Positions 1 to 5,793 of a DNA stretch of 6,890 bases are shown here, piece by piece. The translations under genes were made by a program, and so were the position numbers. The notes beneath the pieces were generated by a model. It saw only the letters and a program-made list of their open reading frames with translations, made no database searches and had not been told where the DNA came from. The DNA is from Bryobacterales bacterium (lineage in GTDB: Bacteria; Acidobacteriota; Terriglobia; Bryobacterales; Bryobacteraceae): positions 1-6,890 of the forward strand of contig PKYZ01000150.1 in assembly GCA_003132865.1 (NCBI GenBank), read 5' to 3'. Each line of letters starts with the position of its first letter. Position 1 is the stretch's first letter.

Positions 1-27
1 CCGCCGCAGGCCGAGGGCCTGCCCCAC
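1..27 (-). repeat. Lead module of the GTGGGG hairpin repeat, cut by the window edge
   Basis: On the minus strand this stretch begins GTGGGGCAG and folds into a perfect 7-bp hairpin, GCAGGCC / GGCCTGC with a 3-nt loop (positions 22-16 and 12-6), followed by GGCGG at the edge. It has the same GTGGGGCAG lead, the same hairpin placement and the same CTGCGG trailer as the modules at 3454-3501 and 3504-3551. It starts 9 nt beyond the P1 helix of the RNase P RNA, so it lies directly downstream of that RNA. It could also act as the stem of a terminator, but any T-run would be outside the window. Confidence 0.7.
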
Positions 28-36
28 GTATTTGCA

Positions 37-411
37 GCCTGCCGGATTATAAGCCGGTTTCTGTACCCTTACGGGCGGCAGCCATTCATCTGGGCCGGAC
101 ATTGCTGCCCGGCTCTAGCGACCTACCCGAGAGTTCATCGGAGCGGGCCGCTCCTCCTCTCCTATTTGGTCTTGCTCCGCGTGGGGTTTGCCCTGCCAGC
201 CGGATTGCTCCGTCCGCGGTGCGCTCTTGCCGCACCATTTCACCCTTACCCGAAGGCCGTGCGCTTGCGCGCCCGGATCGGGCGGTATACTTTCTGTTGC
301 ACTTTCCGTAAGGATTCCGTCGCCAGAACCCTTCCCGGCCGTTAGCCGGCACGCTGCCCTGTGGAGACCGGACTTTCCTCCCGTTTCCGGGCGGCTGCCC
401 ATCCGGCAGGC
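37..411 (-). ncRNA. rnpB: RNase P RNA, bacterial class A
   Basis: This is the catalytic RNA of RNase P, which removes 5' leaders from tRNA precursors together with the small protein RnpA. Read on the minus strand, it shows the universally conserved core: GAGGAAAGTCCGG (380-368), the GGTAAGGGTGAAA stretch, AGAGCGCACCGC, the L15 region with GGCAAACCCC and GGAGCAAGACCAAATA, AGATGAATG (91-83), and the 3' ACAGAAACCGGCTTAT (64-49). The ends were set by P1: 401-411 and 37-47 are exactly complementary over 11 bp, giving about 375 nt, the usual size for this class. A few unpaired nucleotides at either end may belong to the mature RNA. It is transcribed away from the large surface-protein gene and has its own promoter just upstream. 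Open reading frames crossing it on either strand are spurious. Confidence 0.97.
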
Positions 412-421
412 TACACCCGCC

Positions 422-430
422 ATTATCCCA
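422..430 (-). promoter_or_regulatory. Extended -10 promoter of rnpB
   Basis: On the minus strand the bases read TGGGATAAT, that is a TGn extension followed by GATAAT, one change from TATAAT. Transcription would begin about 7 nt further on, near 414, which agrees with the 5' end of the RNA placed at about 411 from the P1 helix. No good -35 hexamer lies at 16-18 nt spacing, which fits an extended -10 promoter. Confidence 0.6.
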
Positions 431-457
431 TTTTCTGTGAGGGAACACCCCATTCGA

Positions 458-487
458 TTGACTAAAAGCCGCAAAATGTTGTAGATA
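458..487 (+). promoter_or_regulatory. Possible promoter of the large OmpA/Ig protein gene
   Basis: TTGACT (458-463) resembles a -35 box, and TAGATA lies 18 nt later (482-487) as a weak -10. If used, the leader would be about 90 nt. A second weak candidate is TTGCAT (535-540) with TACACG (558-563) at 17 nt spacing. The TTGACT box is good but both -10 boxes match only half the consensus, so the assignment is tentative. Confidence 0.3.
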
Positions 488-509
488 TGGATAAGGGTAC
501 CGGTGTATC

Positions 510-522
510 CTAAATAGTTTAG
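510..522. promoter_or_regulatory. Small inverted repeat in the leader of the OmpA/Ig gene
   Basis: CTAAA-TAG-TTTAG is a perfect 5-bp inverted repeat with a 3-nt centre. Just before it, GGATA (489-493) and TATCC (506-510) form another 5-bp pair around 12 nt. Either could be an operator or a small leader hairpin between the candidate promoter and the gene. Both are short enough to occur by chance. Confidence 0.2.
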
Positions 523-573
523 ACTGGTTGTTGTTTGCATTCGTAAAAAGTCTCGCGTACACGCTGAAATGTT

Positions 574-580
574 GAGGAGG
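574..580 (+). promoter_or_regulatory. Strong ribosome binding site that fixes the start at 586
   Basis: GAGGAGG is a near-perfect Shine-Dalgarno sequence ending 5 nt before the ATG at 586. The longer in-frame start, GTG at 580, overlaps this site and cannot use it, so the ATG is taken as the true start. Confidence 0.85.
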
Positions 581-585
581 TGCTC

Positions 586-3297
586 ATGATAAAACAACTG
601 GCGGCAATAGGCGCAATCGGAGTGTTTTCGACGTGCCTGTTCGCTCAGGGCTTGAACACAAGCCAAACCAAAGATCAATGGGAAGAGATCAACTTCGAAT
701 TCAATTCTTCCATCCTCTCGGACGGATATCCGAGCCTCTTGCGGCTGGCCGAGATGTTGAGCCAGCATCGCGATTACCACGTGAAGCTGGTCGGAAACAC
801 CGACTACGTGGGCTCCGCGCGTTACAACGACCGCCTGGCGATGCGGCGCGCCGAAACCGTTCGCGAATTTCTGGTGAAATACGGAGCCGCGGCTGACCAG
901 GTCTCGACGGCCGGCGACGGCAAGAACGATCCGGAAGTCAACAACAAGACCAAGGAAGGCCGGTTCTTGAACCGCCGCGTGGTCTTGACCGTCACCGACG
1001 GCCAAGGCAAGATCGTAGCCGCCGGCGGAGCGACGGAGGTGATGCCCACACTGTCGGAGCTTCTCAAGAAGCAGGAGGAGTGCTGCGCCACCATCCTGAA
1101 GCGGCTCGACAAGCTGGAGGATATTCTCGCGGCGTTGCGCGATATCAAGGGCGAGAACGACCGGCTGAAGGGCCAGGTGGCCGAGCTCCAGAACCAGGAG
1201 AAGGCGCTGGAGGACAAAGTCAACGGTATGCCGAAGCCGCTATCGAAGGACGAGACTACTGTTATCGCTGAAAAGGCGGGCACGGACGCTTTGAACGAGG
1301 CGCAGACCCGCAACAAGAAGTTCTCGCTGTTGGGCCTCGACGTTGGTCCTACGATGGGCAACCGGCCGTCGGGCGACGTCACTATCCAGGGCAGAGGCCA
1401 GTTCTTCTCGCCATTTGGCGGCGACGGCTCACACGCTGTGCAGGCGGAAGCCGAGTACATGCGCTATCCCGGCCGTCAGGAAGGCCAGTTCGACATCGGT
1501 CTGGTCAACCGTTGGGATCACCTGCAGGCGGGCTTGTTCTCCAGCTTCAAGTACATCCGGTTCGGCGAGTATGAAAATGGCGGCAGCATGGGGCAGGGCG
1601 CTTTCCTGCTCGATTACCTCTTCAGCCGCGGCCGGATCGGTTTCTACGGAACGGAAGGCTTCAAGAATACCGGCGCGCTCACCGAAACGCCGCTGGGCCT
1701 GACGTCATTCATCGAAACCTACGCGCGCCCCATGAACCAGCTCGGCTTCAACACGCAGGTGGGTGCCTGGGGCGACGCCTGGATTCAAGGCAACTTCGGC
1801 TATATTCATAGCCACAGTTCCACGCCGAACCGCCCAGGGGGCGAGATCAAACTCGTGCAGCCCTTAAGCAAGGAATTCGCTTTCACCGTCCGCGCGGGCC
1901 TGAACTCCACCCTGCTGACAGCCAAGAATACCGGCGAACTCACGTTCGGGTTGGAATTCGGCAACTTCATGCGGCCGAAAGAATACACGACCTTCACGCA
2001 TCCGGTCCCCATGGACGTGCCGCGCATCCGGTATGAGTTCCTGACGCGCCAGGTGGGCCACAGCGCGCCCGTGGCCGACGCAGGTCCGGCTCAGATCGGC
2101 GTGCCGCCCGGCACCATCACCCTGAACGGCAGTGGCTCCTATAGCCCGGATCACGATGCTCTGAACTACTCATGGACCCAGGTTTCCGGTCCTAACGTGG
2201 CAATATCCAGCGCCAATGCGGCCATCGCCACATTCACCGCGGCGGGCTCCACCAGCTACGGCTTCCGCCTGACCGTTACCGATCAGTTGACTGGCCTGAC
2301 CGCCAGTGCTAACACCACCGTGACCACGCAGAGAGCTCTGCAAGTGGTGCGGTTCTCGGCGACTCCCAGCCAGATAGCCGCGGGACAGTCGTCCACCCTG
2401 GCCTGGAACGTGACCAACGCGACCTCGGTCAGCATCTCGGGCGTCGGCTCGGGTCTCAATGCGCAAGGCACCGCGACCGTGTCGCCGACCCAGACCACTA
2501 CCTATAACTTGACCGCCACCGGGGCGGGAGGCCAGTCGATCACCGCAAGCGTTACCGTTACCGTCGGCGCGTCCAAGCCCGCTATCGTACGCTTCACAGC
2601 CGCGCCGACCAATATCAACCAGGGCCAGTCTTCGCTTCTGTCCTGGACGACCACCGGCGCCAGCACCGTCACTATCAACAACGGAGTGGGCACCGTGCCC
2701 GCGAACGGCAGCAAGAGCGTTTCGCCGTCCACAACCACTACATACACCCTGACGGCCACAGGCGCCGATGGGGTCACCGCGGTTACCGCCGCCGTCACCG
2801 TTACCGTGGGTGGCGGAGCGGTGCCGGGCATCCTTAGCTTTACGGCTTCGCCGACGGTCATCGTTGCAGGTGGCCAATCGTCGCTCTGCTGGAACGTGAC
2901 CAATGCTCAGACAGTCAGCATCGCGCCTGGACTTGGTAATGAGCCCTTGGTTGGCTGCACGACCGTCACACCGGCCGCAACCACTACCTACGTGCTAACG
3001 GCTACCAACGCCGTTGGCCCAATCCAAGCCGTCGTAACAGTGAGCGTGGGAGCCGTTCAGATCCTCACGTTCTCTGCCAATCCGGCTTACTCGCCGGCTT
3101 CCGGAGCGCCCGTAGTCTTGTCGTGGACGACCCAGAACGCCACTTCCGTAACCATTACCGGCACGGGCGTACCCGCCGGAGCTCAGTCCGTCAACGGCAG
3201 CGTCACCGTGAATCCGACCACCAACTCGGATTACACGTTGACCGCTTACGGTCCAGGTGGGCCGGTATCCTCCGTGATCCACGTGTTCGTGAGATAA
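586..3297 (+). CDS. Exported OmpA-like / coiled-coil / barrel / PKD / Ig-repeat surface protein (903 aa)
   Basis: I recognise the domains but not a named gene. Residues 1-20 form a signal peptide with a likely cut after LFA. Residues about 34-136 are an OmpA-like peptidoglycan-binding domain; D73 (in NTDYVG) and R88 (in AMRRAE) lie 15 apart, like the meso-diaminopimelate-binding Asp and Arg known in OmpA. Residues about 156-212 are a charged heptad-like coiled coil containing the pair C166-C167. Residues about 246-475 are rich in Gly and aromatic residues in alternating strands, suggesting an outer-membrane beta-barrel (inferred). Residues about 494-581 resemble a PKD domain (APVADAG start, SYSPDHDALNYSW core). 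Four Ig-like repeats fill about 586-903. The likely role is a surface or adhesin-type protein anchored to peptidoglycan. It is monocistronic, with its own ribosome binding site and terminator. OmpA domains are usually C-terminal, so this order is unusual. Confidence 0.9.
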   Translation: MIKQLAAIGAIGVFSTCLFAQGLNTSQTKDQWEEINFEFNSSILSDGYPSLLRLAEMLSQHRDYHVKLVGNTDYVGSARYNDRLAMRRAETVREFLVKYGAAADQVSTAGDGKNDPEVNNKTKEGRFLNRRVVLTVTDGQGKIVAAGGATEVMPTLSELLKKQEECCATILKRLDKLEDILAALRDIKGENDRLKGQVAELQNQEKALEDKVNGMPKPLSKDETTVIAEKAGTDALNEAQTRNKKFSLLGLDVGPTMGNRPSGDVTIQGRGQFFSPFGGDGSHAVQAEAEYMRYPGRQEGQFDIGLVNRWDHLQAGLFSSFKYIRFGEYENGGSMGQGAFLLDYLFSRGRIGFYGTEGFKNTGALTETPLGLTSFIETYARPMNQLGFNTQVGAWGDAWIQGNFGYIHSHSSTPNRPGGEIKLVQPLSKEFAFTVRAGLNSTLLTAKNTGELTFGLEFGNFMRPKEYTTFTHPVPMDVPRIRYEFLTRQVGHSAPVADAGPAQIGVPPGTITLNGSGSYSPDHDALNYSWTQVSGPNVAISSANAAIATFTAAGSTSYGFRLTVTDQLTGLTASANTTVTTQRALQVVRFSATPSQIAAGQSSTLAWNVTNATSVSISGVGSGLNAQGTATVSPTQTTTYNLTATGAGGQSITASVTVTVGASKPAIVRFTAAPTNINQGQSSLLSWTTTGASTVTINNGVGTVPANGSKSVSPSTTTTYTLTATGADGVTAVTAAVTVTVGGGAVPGILSFTASPTVIVAGGQSSLCWNVTNAQTVSIAPGLGNEPLVGCTTVTPAATTTYVLTATNAVGPIQAVVTVSVGAVQILTFSANPAYSPASGAPVVLSWTTQNATSVTITGTGVPAGAQSVNGSVTVNPTTNSDYTLTAYGPGGPVSSVIHVFVR
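2341..3294 (+). repeat. Four tandem Ig-like repeats within the surface protein
   Basis: The protein-level repeats cover residues about 586-660, 665-741, 748-821 and 825-903. Each has the pattern F-S/T-A-x-P, then a GQSS-like turn, a W-N/T-x-T-x-A-x-S/T-V core, T-V-x-P, T-T-Y-x-L-T-A and a closing V-T-V strand. Unit length is about 75-80 residues. The DNA copies have diverged at many positions, so this is an old domain array and not a recent tandem duplication. Only the third repeat carries cysteines (C768 and C791), placed where a disulfide could join two strands. Confidence 0.85.
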
Positions 3298-3320
3298 CGG
3301 GGCGAAAACACGTAACGACC

Positions 3321-3353
3321 AGCCGGGCGGCTAACCACCGCCCGGCTTTTTTT
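3321..3353 (+). terminator. Rho-independent terminator of the surface-protein gene
   Basis: AGCCGGGCGG (3321-3330) pairs perfectly with CCGCCCGGCT (3338-3347) around a 7-nt loop and is followed by seven T (3347-3353). It lies 23 nt after the stop codon of the large gene, the expected place. It is separate from the hairpin repeat further on. Confidence 0.93.
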
Positions 3354-3413
3354 GCATAGTTAGGTTAGTTTAGGGCCTGACCCGGCTCGAAGTGGGGCAG
3401 GCAGTCCCTGCCC

Positions 3414-3452
3414 AATGACACTTAGTCTTCCCATCTTGAGCAAAGTGTTATT
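3414..3452. repeat. Central inverted repeat of the composite element
   Basis: AATGACACTT (3414-3423) and AAGTGTTATT (3443-3452) pair over 10 positions, nine of them Watson-Crick and one a G-T wobble, around a 19-nt AT-richer loop. It joins the left GTGGGG module (3392-3413) to unit 1 (from 3454), so those two modules would sit at the base of one stem. Confidence 0.55.
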
Positions 3453-3453
3453 C

Positions 3454-3501
3454 GTGGGGTAGGACTCCCGTCCTGCGGCCGACGTCCACGTCGGCGTTTC
3501 C
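3454..3501 (+). repeat. Two-hairpin repeat unit 1
   Basis: This is a 48-nt unit beginning GTGGGGTAG. Hairpin 1 pairs unit positions 6-12 with 17-23 (one G-T wobble) around TCCC. Hairpin 2 pairs 25-31 with 36-42 around TCCA. The two loops are exactly 19 nt apart. It aligns without gaps to unit 2, 30 of 48 identical by hand count, with the differences concentrated in the stems. Confidence 0.75.
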
Positions 3502-3503
3502 GA

Positions 3504-3551
3504 GAAGAGCGGGTCCTGGAGGACCCCCGCAGACCTGGAGGTCTGCCCCAC
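3504..3551 (-). repeat. Two-hairpin repeat unit 2, facing unit 1
   Basis: Read on the minus strand, it begins GTGGGGCAG at 3551. Hairpin 1 pairs unit positions 6-12 with 17-23 around TCCA, and hairpin 2 pairs 26-31 with 36-41 around TCCA, with the same 19-nt loop spacing as unit 1. It starts 3 nt after the stop codon of the ABC ATPase gene, so the operon transcript would enter it first. It has no T-run, so it is not a classical terminator. Confidence 0.75.
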
Positions 3552-3554
3552 AAG

Positions 3555-4343
3555 CTACCAGAGATGGTAGTAGTCATCCCGCTGGGTCAGATCGACCGGC
3601 AGGCCGAACAAGCCCGCGAGCGCCGTGGCTGTAAGCACATCCTGTTTGCGCCCGTCCGCCACGATGCGGCCCTCGCGCATCAGAATCACGCGATCGATTT
3701 CGGGAATGATATCGGCCAAGTGGTGCGTCACGAGAATGATTCCAATCTCCGCGCGCGCCAGCTTGCGCATGGTCTCGCGCAATTCGTGCTGCGCAAAAAC
3801 ATCCAGGCTGTTGCTGGGCTCGTCCAGCACCAGCGCGCGGGGATCGTGCACCAGCGCGCGCGCCAGCAACACGCGCCGCGCTTCCCCCGACGACATCTCC
3901 GTTAGGGTCCGCTCCGCCAGATGCGGAATTTCGAGCAGCGCCAGGATCGCGGCCGTTTGGCGCTCGATTTCCGGCGTAATGCGATGGTAAGGCTGCACGC
4001 CGACGCTGCCGAAGAAGCCGGATAGCACCGCCTCGCGCCCGGTGATCTCGCGCGTGCACAGTGCCATCCAGTCGTTGGAGACCACTCCCAGCAGCGGACG
4101 GAGATCGAAGATGTTCCAGCGCTCCTGTCCGAAGATGGCCATGCGCGACCCCTCGCGCACCAGCGGATAGCATTCCCGCGCGATGGTCTTGATGAGCGTG
4201 GATTTGCCGCACCCGTTGGGACCCAGGATGGCGACGTGCTCGCCCACACCTATGCGCAGGCTCACATCGCGCAGCACGATCTTTTCGCCGCGCATCACGC
4301 AGACGCGCTCCAGTTCGATGAGCGGGCGCTGGTCAGATGGCAC
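3555..4343 (-). CDS. Soluble ABC-type ATPase of the ModF/YlmA kind
   Basis: This 262-aa protein is a single ABC nucleotide-binding domain. Walker A is GPNGCGKST (41-49, K47), the signature is SSGEARRVLLARAL (151-164), Walker B is ALVLDEP (170-176; D174, E175), the D-loop is SLD (179-181) and the switch His is H207. The signature has SSGE instead of LSGGQ, and LGVVSND (85-91) stands where most transport ATPases have the Q-loop Gln; I recall similar changes in ModF/YlmA-type proteins. No permease or binding protein is in the window, so a transport role is unproven and the substrate unknown. Translation appears to start at GTG, with a GGAGGAG site 10 nt upstream; no better in-frame start precedes it. 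The start overlaps the end of the alcohol dehydrogenase gene by 11 bp, indicating translational coupling as the last gene of the operon. Confidence 0.9.
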   Translation of the reverse strand: MPSDQRPLIELERVCVMRGEKIVLRDVSLRIGVGEHVAILGPNGCGKSTLIKTIARECYPLVREGSRMAIFGQERWNIFDLRPLLGVVSNDWMALCTREITGREAVLSGFFGSVGVQPYHRITPEIERQTAAILALLEIPHLAERTLTEMSSGEARRVLLARALVHDPRALVLDEPSNSLDVFAQHELRETMRKLARAEIGIILVTHHLADIIPEIDRVILMREGRIVADGRKQDVLTATALAGLFGLPVDLTQRDDYYHLW

Positions 4344-5475
4344 GGGTGAGCAACTCCTCCAACTGGCCGCGCGTCAGCACAATGGGATTGGCCTGCATGC
4401 TGCTGGCGCGGGCGGCCTTATCCGCCAGCGCGGGCACGTCCGCTGCGCGAACTCCGTAAGCGCCGAGCGGCCGGATTTCGAGATCGCGGCACAAGCACTC
4501 GACCCATGCGGCCCCATCTTCGGGCGTAGCGTCCGAGTGGCCCGTGAGGGTGCGTGCGACCGCAGCGTGGCGCGACAGGCTTTCCGCGTGGGGTGGCGAA
4601 GCACGCAGCGCCGCGATGTTCACGCGCATGGCATGCGGCAGCAGCGCCGCGCAAAGGGCGCCGTGCGGCGCATCGAACATTCCGCCCAACGGGGCCGCGA
4701 ATCCGTGCACCGCGCCCAGACCGGCGTTGGCCAGCGCCAAGCCGCCCAGCAGGCTCGCGAAAGCCATGTCAGTGCGGGCGGCGAGATCGTGGCCGTCGTG
4801 CCAGGCCCGCCGCAGCGCGGATGCCGCCAGCCGCATGCCTTCCGCGCAGTAGAGATCCGTTATGGCATTGGCGCGAATCGAGACGTACGGCTCGATGAGC
4901 TGCGTCAGCGCGTCGAGTCCCGTGCTGGCGGTGAGCGCGGGAGGCAGATCCAGCGTCAGCTCGGGGTCCACTACCGCTAGACTGGGCAGCATATATGGGC
5001 TGCGCAGGCTGGCCTTGACGCGGTGCTCGGGCGAGCGAAGAACCGCATTGCGGGTGACTTCCGAGCCGGTACCCGCGGTGGTCGGGATGGCGATGAATGG
5101 CGCCGATGGGCGGTTCAGCGGTTTCGCTTGCCCCACGACCTCCAGGTAATCGAGCGGATCGCCGCCATTGGTCAATAGCGCCGCGATGGCCTTGCCCGCG
5201 TCAATCGTGCTGCCGCCGCCCAGCGCGATCACCAGATCGCAGGCCGCGTCACGCGCCAGTTGCGTGCCCTGCCGCACCATGTCTACCGTGGGTTCGCCAT
5301 GTATCGGGAAATGGATCGGGAACGGCACGCCCGCAATTCCCGTGCGTTTGAAATCCGCGGACGCCCGAGTGACAACCAAGGCCCGCCGCCCCATTTCCGC
5401 AGCCGCGGCGGGGACCTCCCGCACCGTTCCGGGGCCGAAGACGATCCGCGCAGCCGTCGCGAATTCGAAGCGCAT
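4333..5475 (-). CDS. Iron-containing (group III) alcohol dehydrogenase
   Basis: This 380-aa protein has the usual length and layout of the metal-dependent alcohol dehydrogenase family (FucO, maleylacetate reductase and relatives), which interconvert alcohols and aldehydes or reduce related carbonyls with NAD(P)H. The N-terminal half has the nucleotide-binding GGGSTIDAGKA (86-96) and PTTAGTGSEVT (131-141). The C-terminal half has the metal-site motifs GLDALTQLIEPYVS (186-199), GAVHGFAAPLGG (254-265) and APHG (269-272). By FucO spacing the ligands are D188, position 192, H257 and H271; position 192 is Gln instead of the usual His. The cytoplasmic enzyme's substrate cannot be inferred. ATG at 5475 gives the family-typical start MRFEF; the upstream site is weak, and coupling to the preceding gene, whose stop is 6 nt away, is likely. 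Its 3' end overlaps the ABC ATPase start. Confidence 0.95.
   Translation of the reverse strand: MRFEFATAARIVFGPGTVREVPAAAAEMGRRALVVTRASADFKRTGIAGVPFPIHFPIHGEPTVDMVRQGTQLARDAACDLVIALGGGSTIDAGKAIAALLTNGGDPLDYLEVVGQAKPLNRPSAPFIAIPTTAGTGSEVTRNAVLRSPEHRVKASLRSPYMLPSLAVVDPELTLDLPPALTASTGLDALTQLIEPYVSIRANAITDLYCAEGMRLAASALRRAWHDGHDLAARTDMAFASLLGGLALANAGLGAVHGFAAPLGGMFDAPHGALCAALLPHAMRVNIAALRASPPHAESLSRHAAVARTLTGHSDATPEDGAAWVECLCRDLEIRPLGAYGVRAADVPALADKAARASSMQANPIVLTRGQLEELLTRAI
4354..4360 (-). promoter_or_regulatory. Ribosome binding site for the ABC ATPase, inside the dehydrogenase gene
   Basis: GGAGGAG on the minus strand lies 10 nt before the GTG at 4343. It falls within the last codons of the alcohol dehydrogenase gene. 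It supports the GTG start and coupled translation of the two genes. Confidence 0.65.
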
Positions 5476-5481
5476 TCGGCG

Positions 5482-5787
5482 TTACCAGCCTTCGCCGCCC
5501 GGAAAGACGTTCGAGCACTTCACGCTGCTGCGCGGCTCGGCCATCATCTCCGCCACCGTATCCCGCCAGGTTTGGTAGTGCGCGGTTTCCTTGTGCTGCG
5601 CGGGCGCTTCGGCCGTCCGGTAGACTTCAACCAGGATGAACCTGGTGGGCGCGTCCGCCTCCTGCAGCACATCGAAGCGCGCGATGCCCGGCTCCTTCAC
5701 GCTCTGCCGCGCGTTGGCGATGGTGGCTTGCCGGAAGGCTTCCACGGACTCCGGCTTCACATGGACGTGAACATGCACGATCGGCAT
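5482..5787 (-). CDS. Small ABM-fold protein, LsrG/YgiN-like (putative quinol monooxygenase or isomerase)
   Basis: This 101-aa protein fits the dimeric alpha-beta barrel (antibiotic biosynthesis monooxygenase) family. Its pattern is close to E. coli LsrG as I recall it: RFDVLQ (37-42), a strand ending in VEVY (53-56), [10 protein letters not shown] (65-74), then MMAEPR (81-86) and a closing FP. LsrG acts on the phosphorylated autoinducer-2 product, and YgiN oxidises quinols. Family members keep few catalytic residues, so the reaction is not assigned. The open frame extends further upstream, but the family-like sequence begins at MPIVHVHV, and the extension would run through the promoter region, so ATG 5787 was chosen. 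No Shine-Dalgarno is visible; translation may be nearly leaderless. It is the first gene of the operon, 6 nt ahead of the alcohol dehydrogenase, suggesting that both act on the same metabolite. Confidence 0.87.
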   Translation of the reverse strand: MPIVHVHVHVKPESVEAFRQATIANARQSVKEPGIARFDVLQEADAPTRFILVEVYRTAEAPAQHKETAHYQTWRDTVAEMMAEPRSSVKCSNVFPGGEGW

Positions 5788-5793
5788 GCAGCC

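Larger units (their letters stand above)
3392..3551. repeat. 160-bp composite intergenic hairpin element
   Basis: The element is bounded by GTGGGGCAG (3392-3400) and its exact reverse complement CTGCCCCAC (3543-3551). Between them lie five hairpins. (1) GGCAG/CTGCC, 3400-3412. (2) AGGAC/GTCCT, 3461-3474. (3) GCCGACGT/ACGTCGGC, 3478-3495. (4) GGGTCCT/AGGACCC, 3511-3526. (5) GCAGACCT/AGGTCTGC, 3529-3546. Hairpins 3-5 have TCCA or TGGA at the tip. A wider inverted repeat occupies 3414-3452. The right end lies 3 nt from the stop codon of the ABC ATPase gene. There is no transposase or other credible gene in it; the one open frame across it is made of the hairpins. It resembles a REP- or MITE-like non-autonomous repeat. 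Confidence 0.8.

Noticed and set aside
181..197. GTGGGG on the plus strand that looks like another repeat module
   Set aside because: It belongs to the conserved L15 region of rnpB, and no hairpin of the repeat type follows it.
181..200. GGC instead of the E. coli GGU in the L15 loop of RNase P RNA, which contacts the tRNA CCA end
   Set aside because: The GGGCAAACCCC form is, as I recall, common in other bacterial class A RNAs, so it is not remarkable.
580..585. GTG at 580 as start of the large gene
   Set aside because: It overlaps the Shine-Dalgarno GAGGAGG (574-580); the ATG at 586 is correctly spaced and begins a good signal peptide.
115..1005. Long minus-strand open frame (296 codons) across rnpB and the start of the large gene
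   Set aside because: It runs through the RNase P RNA and antisense to a clear OmpA domain, has no recognisable domain, and arises from GC-rich codon bias.
2170..2877. 235-codon minus-strand frame rich in Gly and Arg
   Set aside because: It is the antisense shadow of the repetitive Ig-repeat coding region, without a ribosome binding site or domain.
3373..3383. GGGCCTGACCC near-palindrome between the terminator and the composite element
   Set aside because: Similar short motifs occur next to REP-like repeats, but with 3-bp arms and a single copy here it cannot be supported as a separate feature.
3360..3551. 63-codon minus-strand frame in the intergenic repeat
   Set aside because: Its codons are mainly the palindromic hairpins and flanks of the repeat element, with no ribosome binding site; such frames are a by-product of the repeat.
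3454..3551. CRISPR array
   Set aside because: The repeated units face each other, are only two, have variable palindromic stems, and there are no spacers or cas genes.
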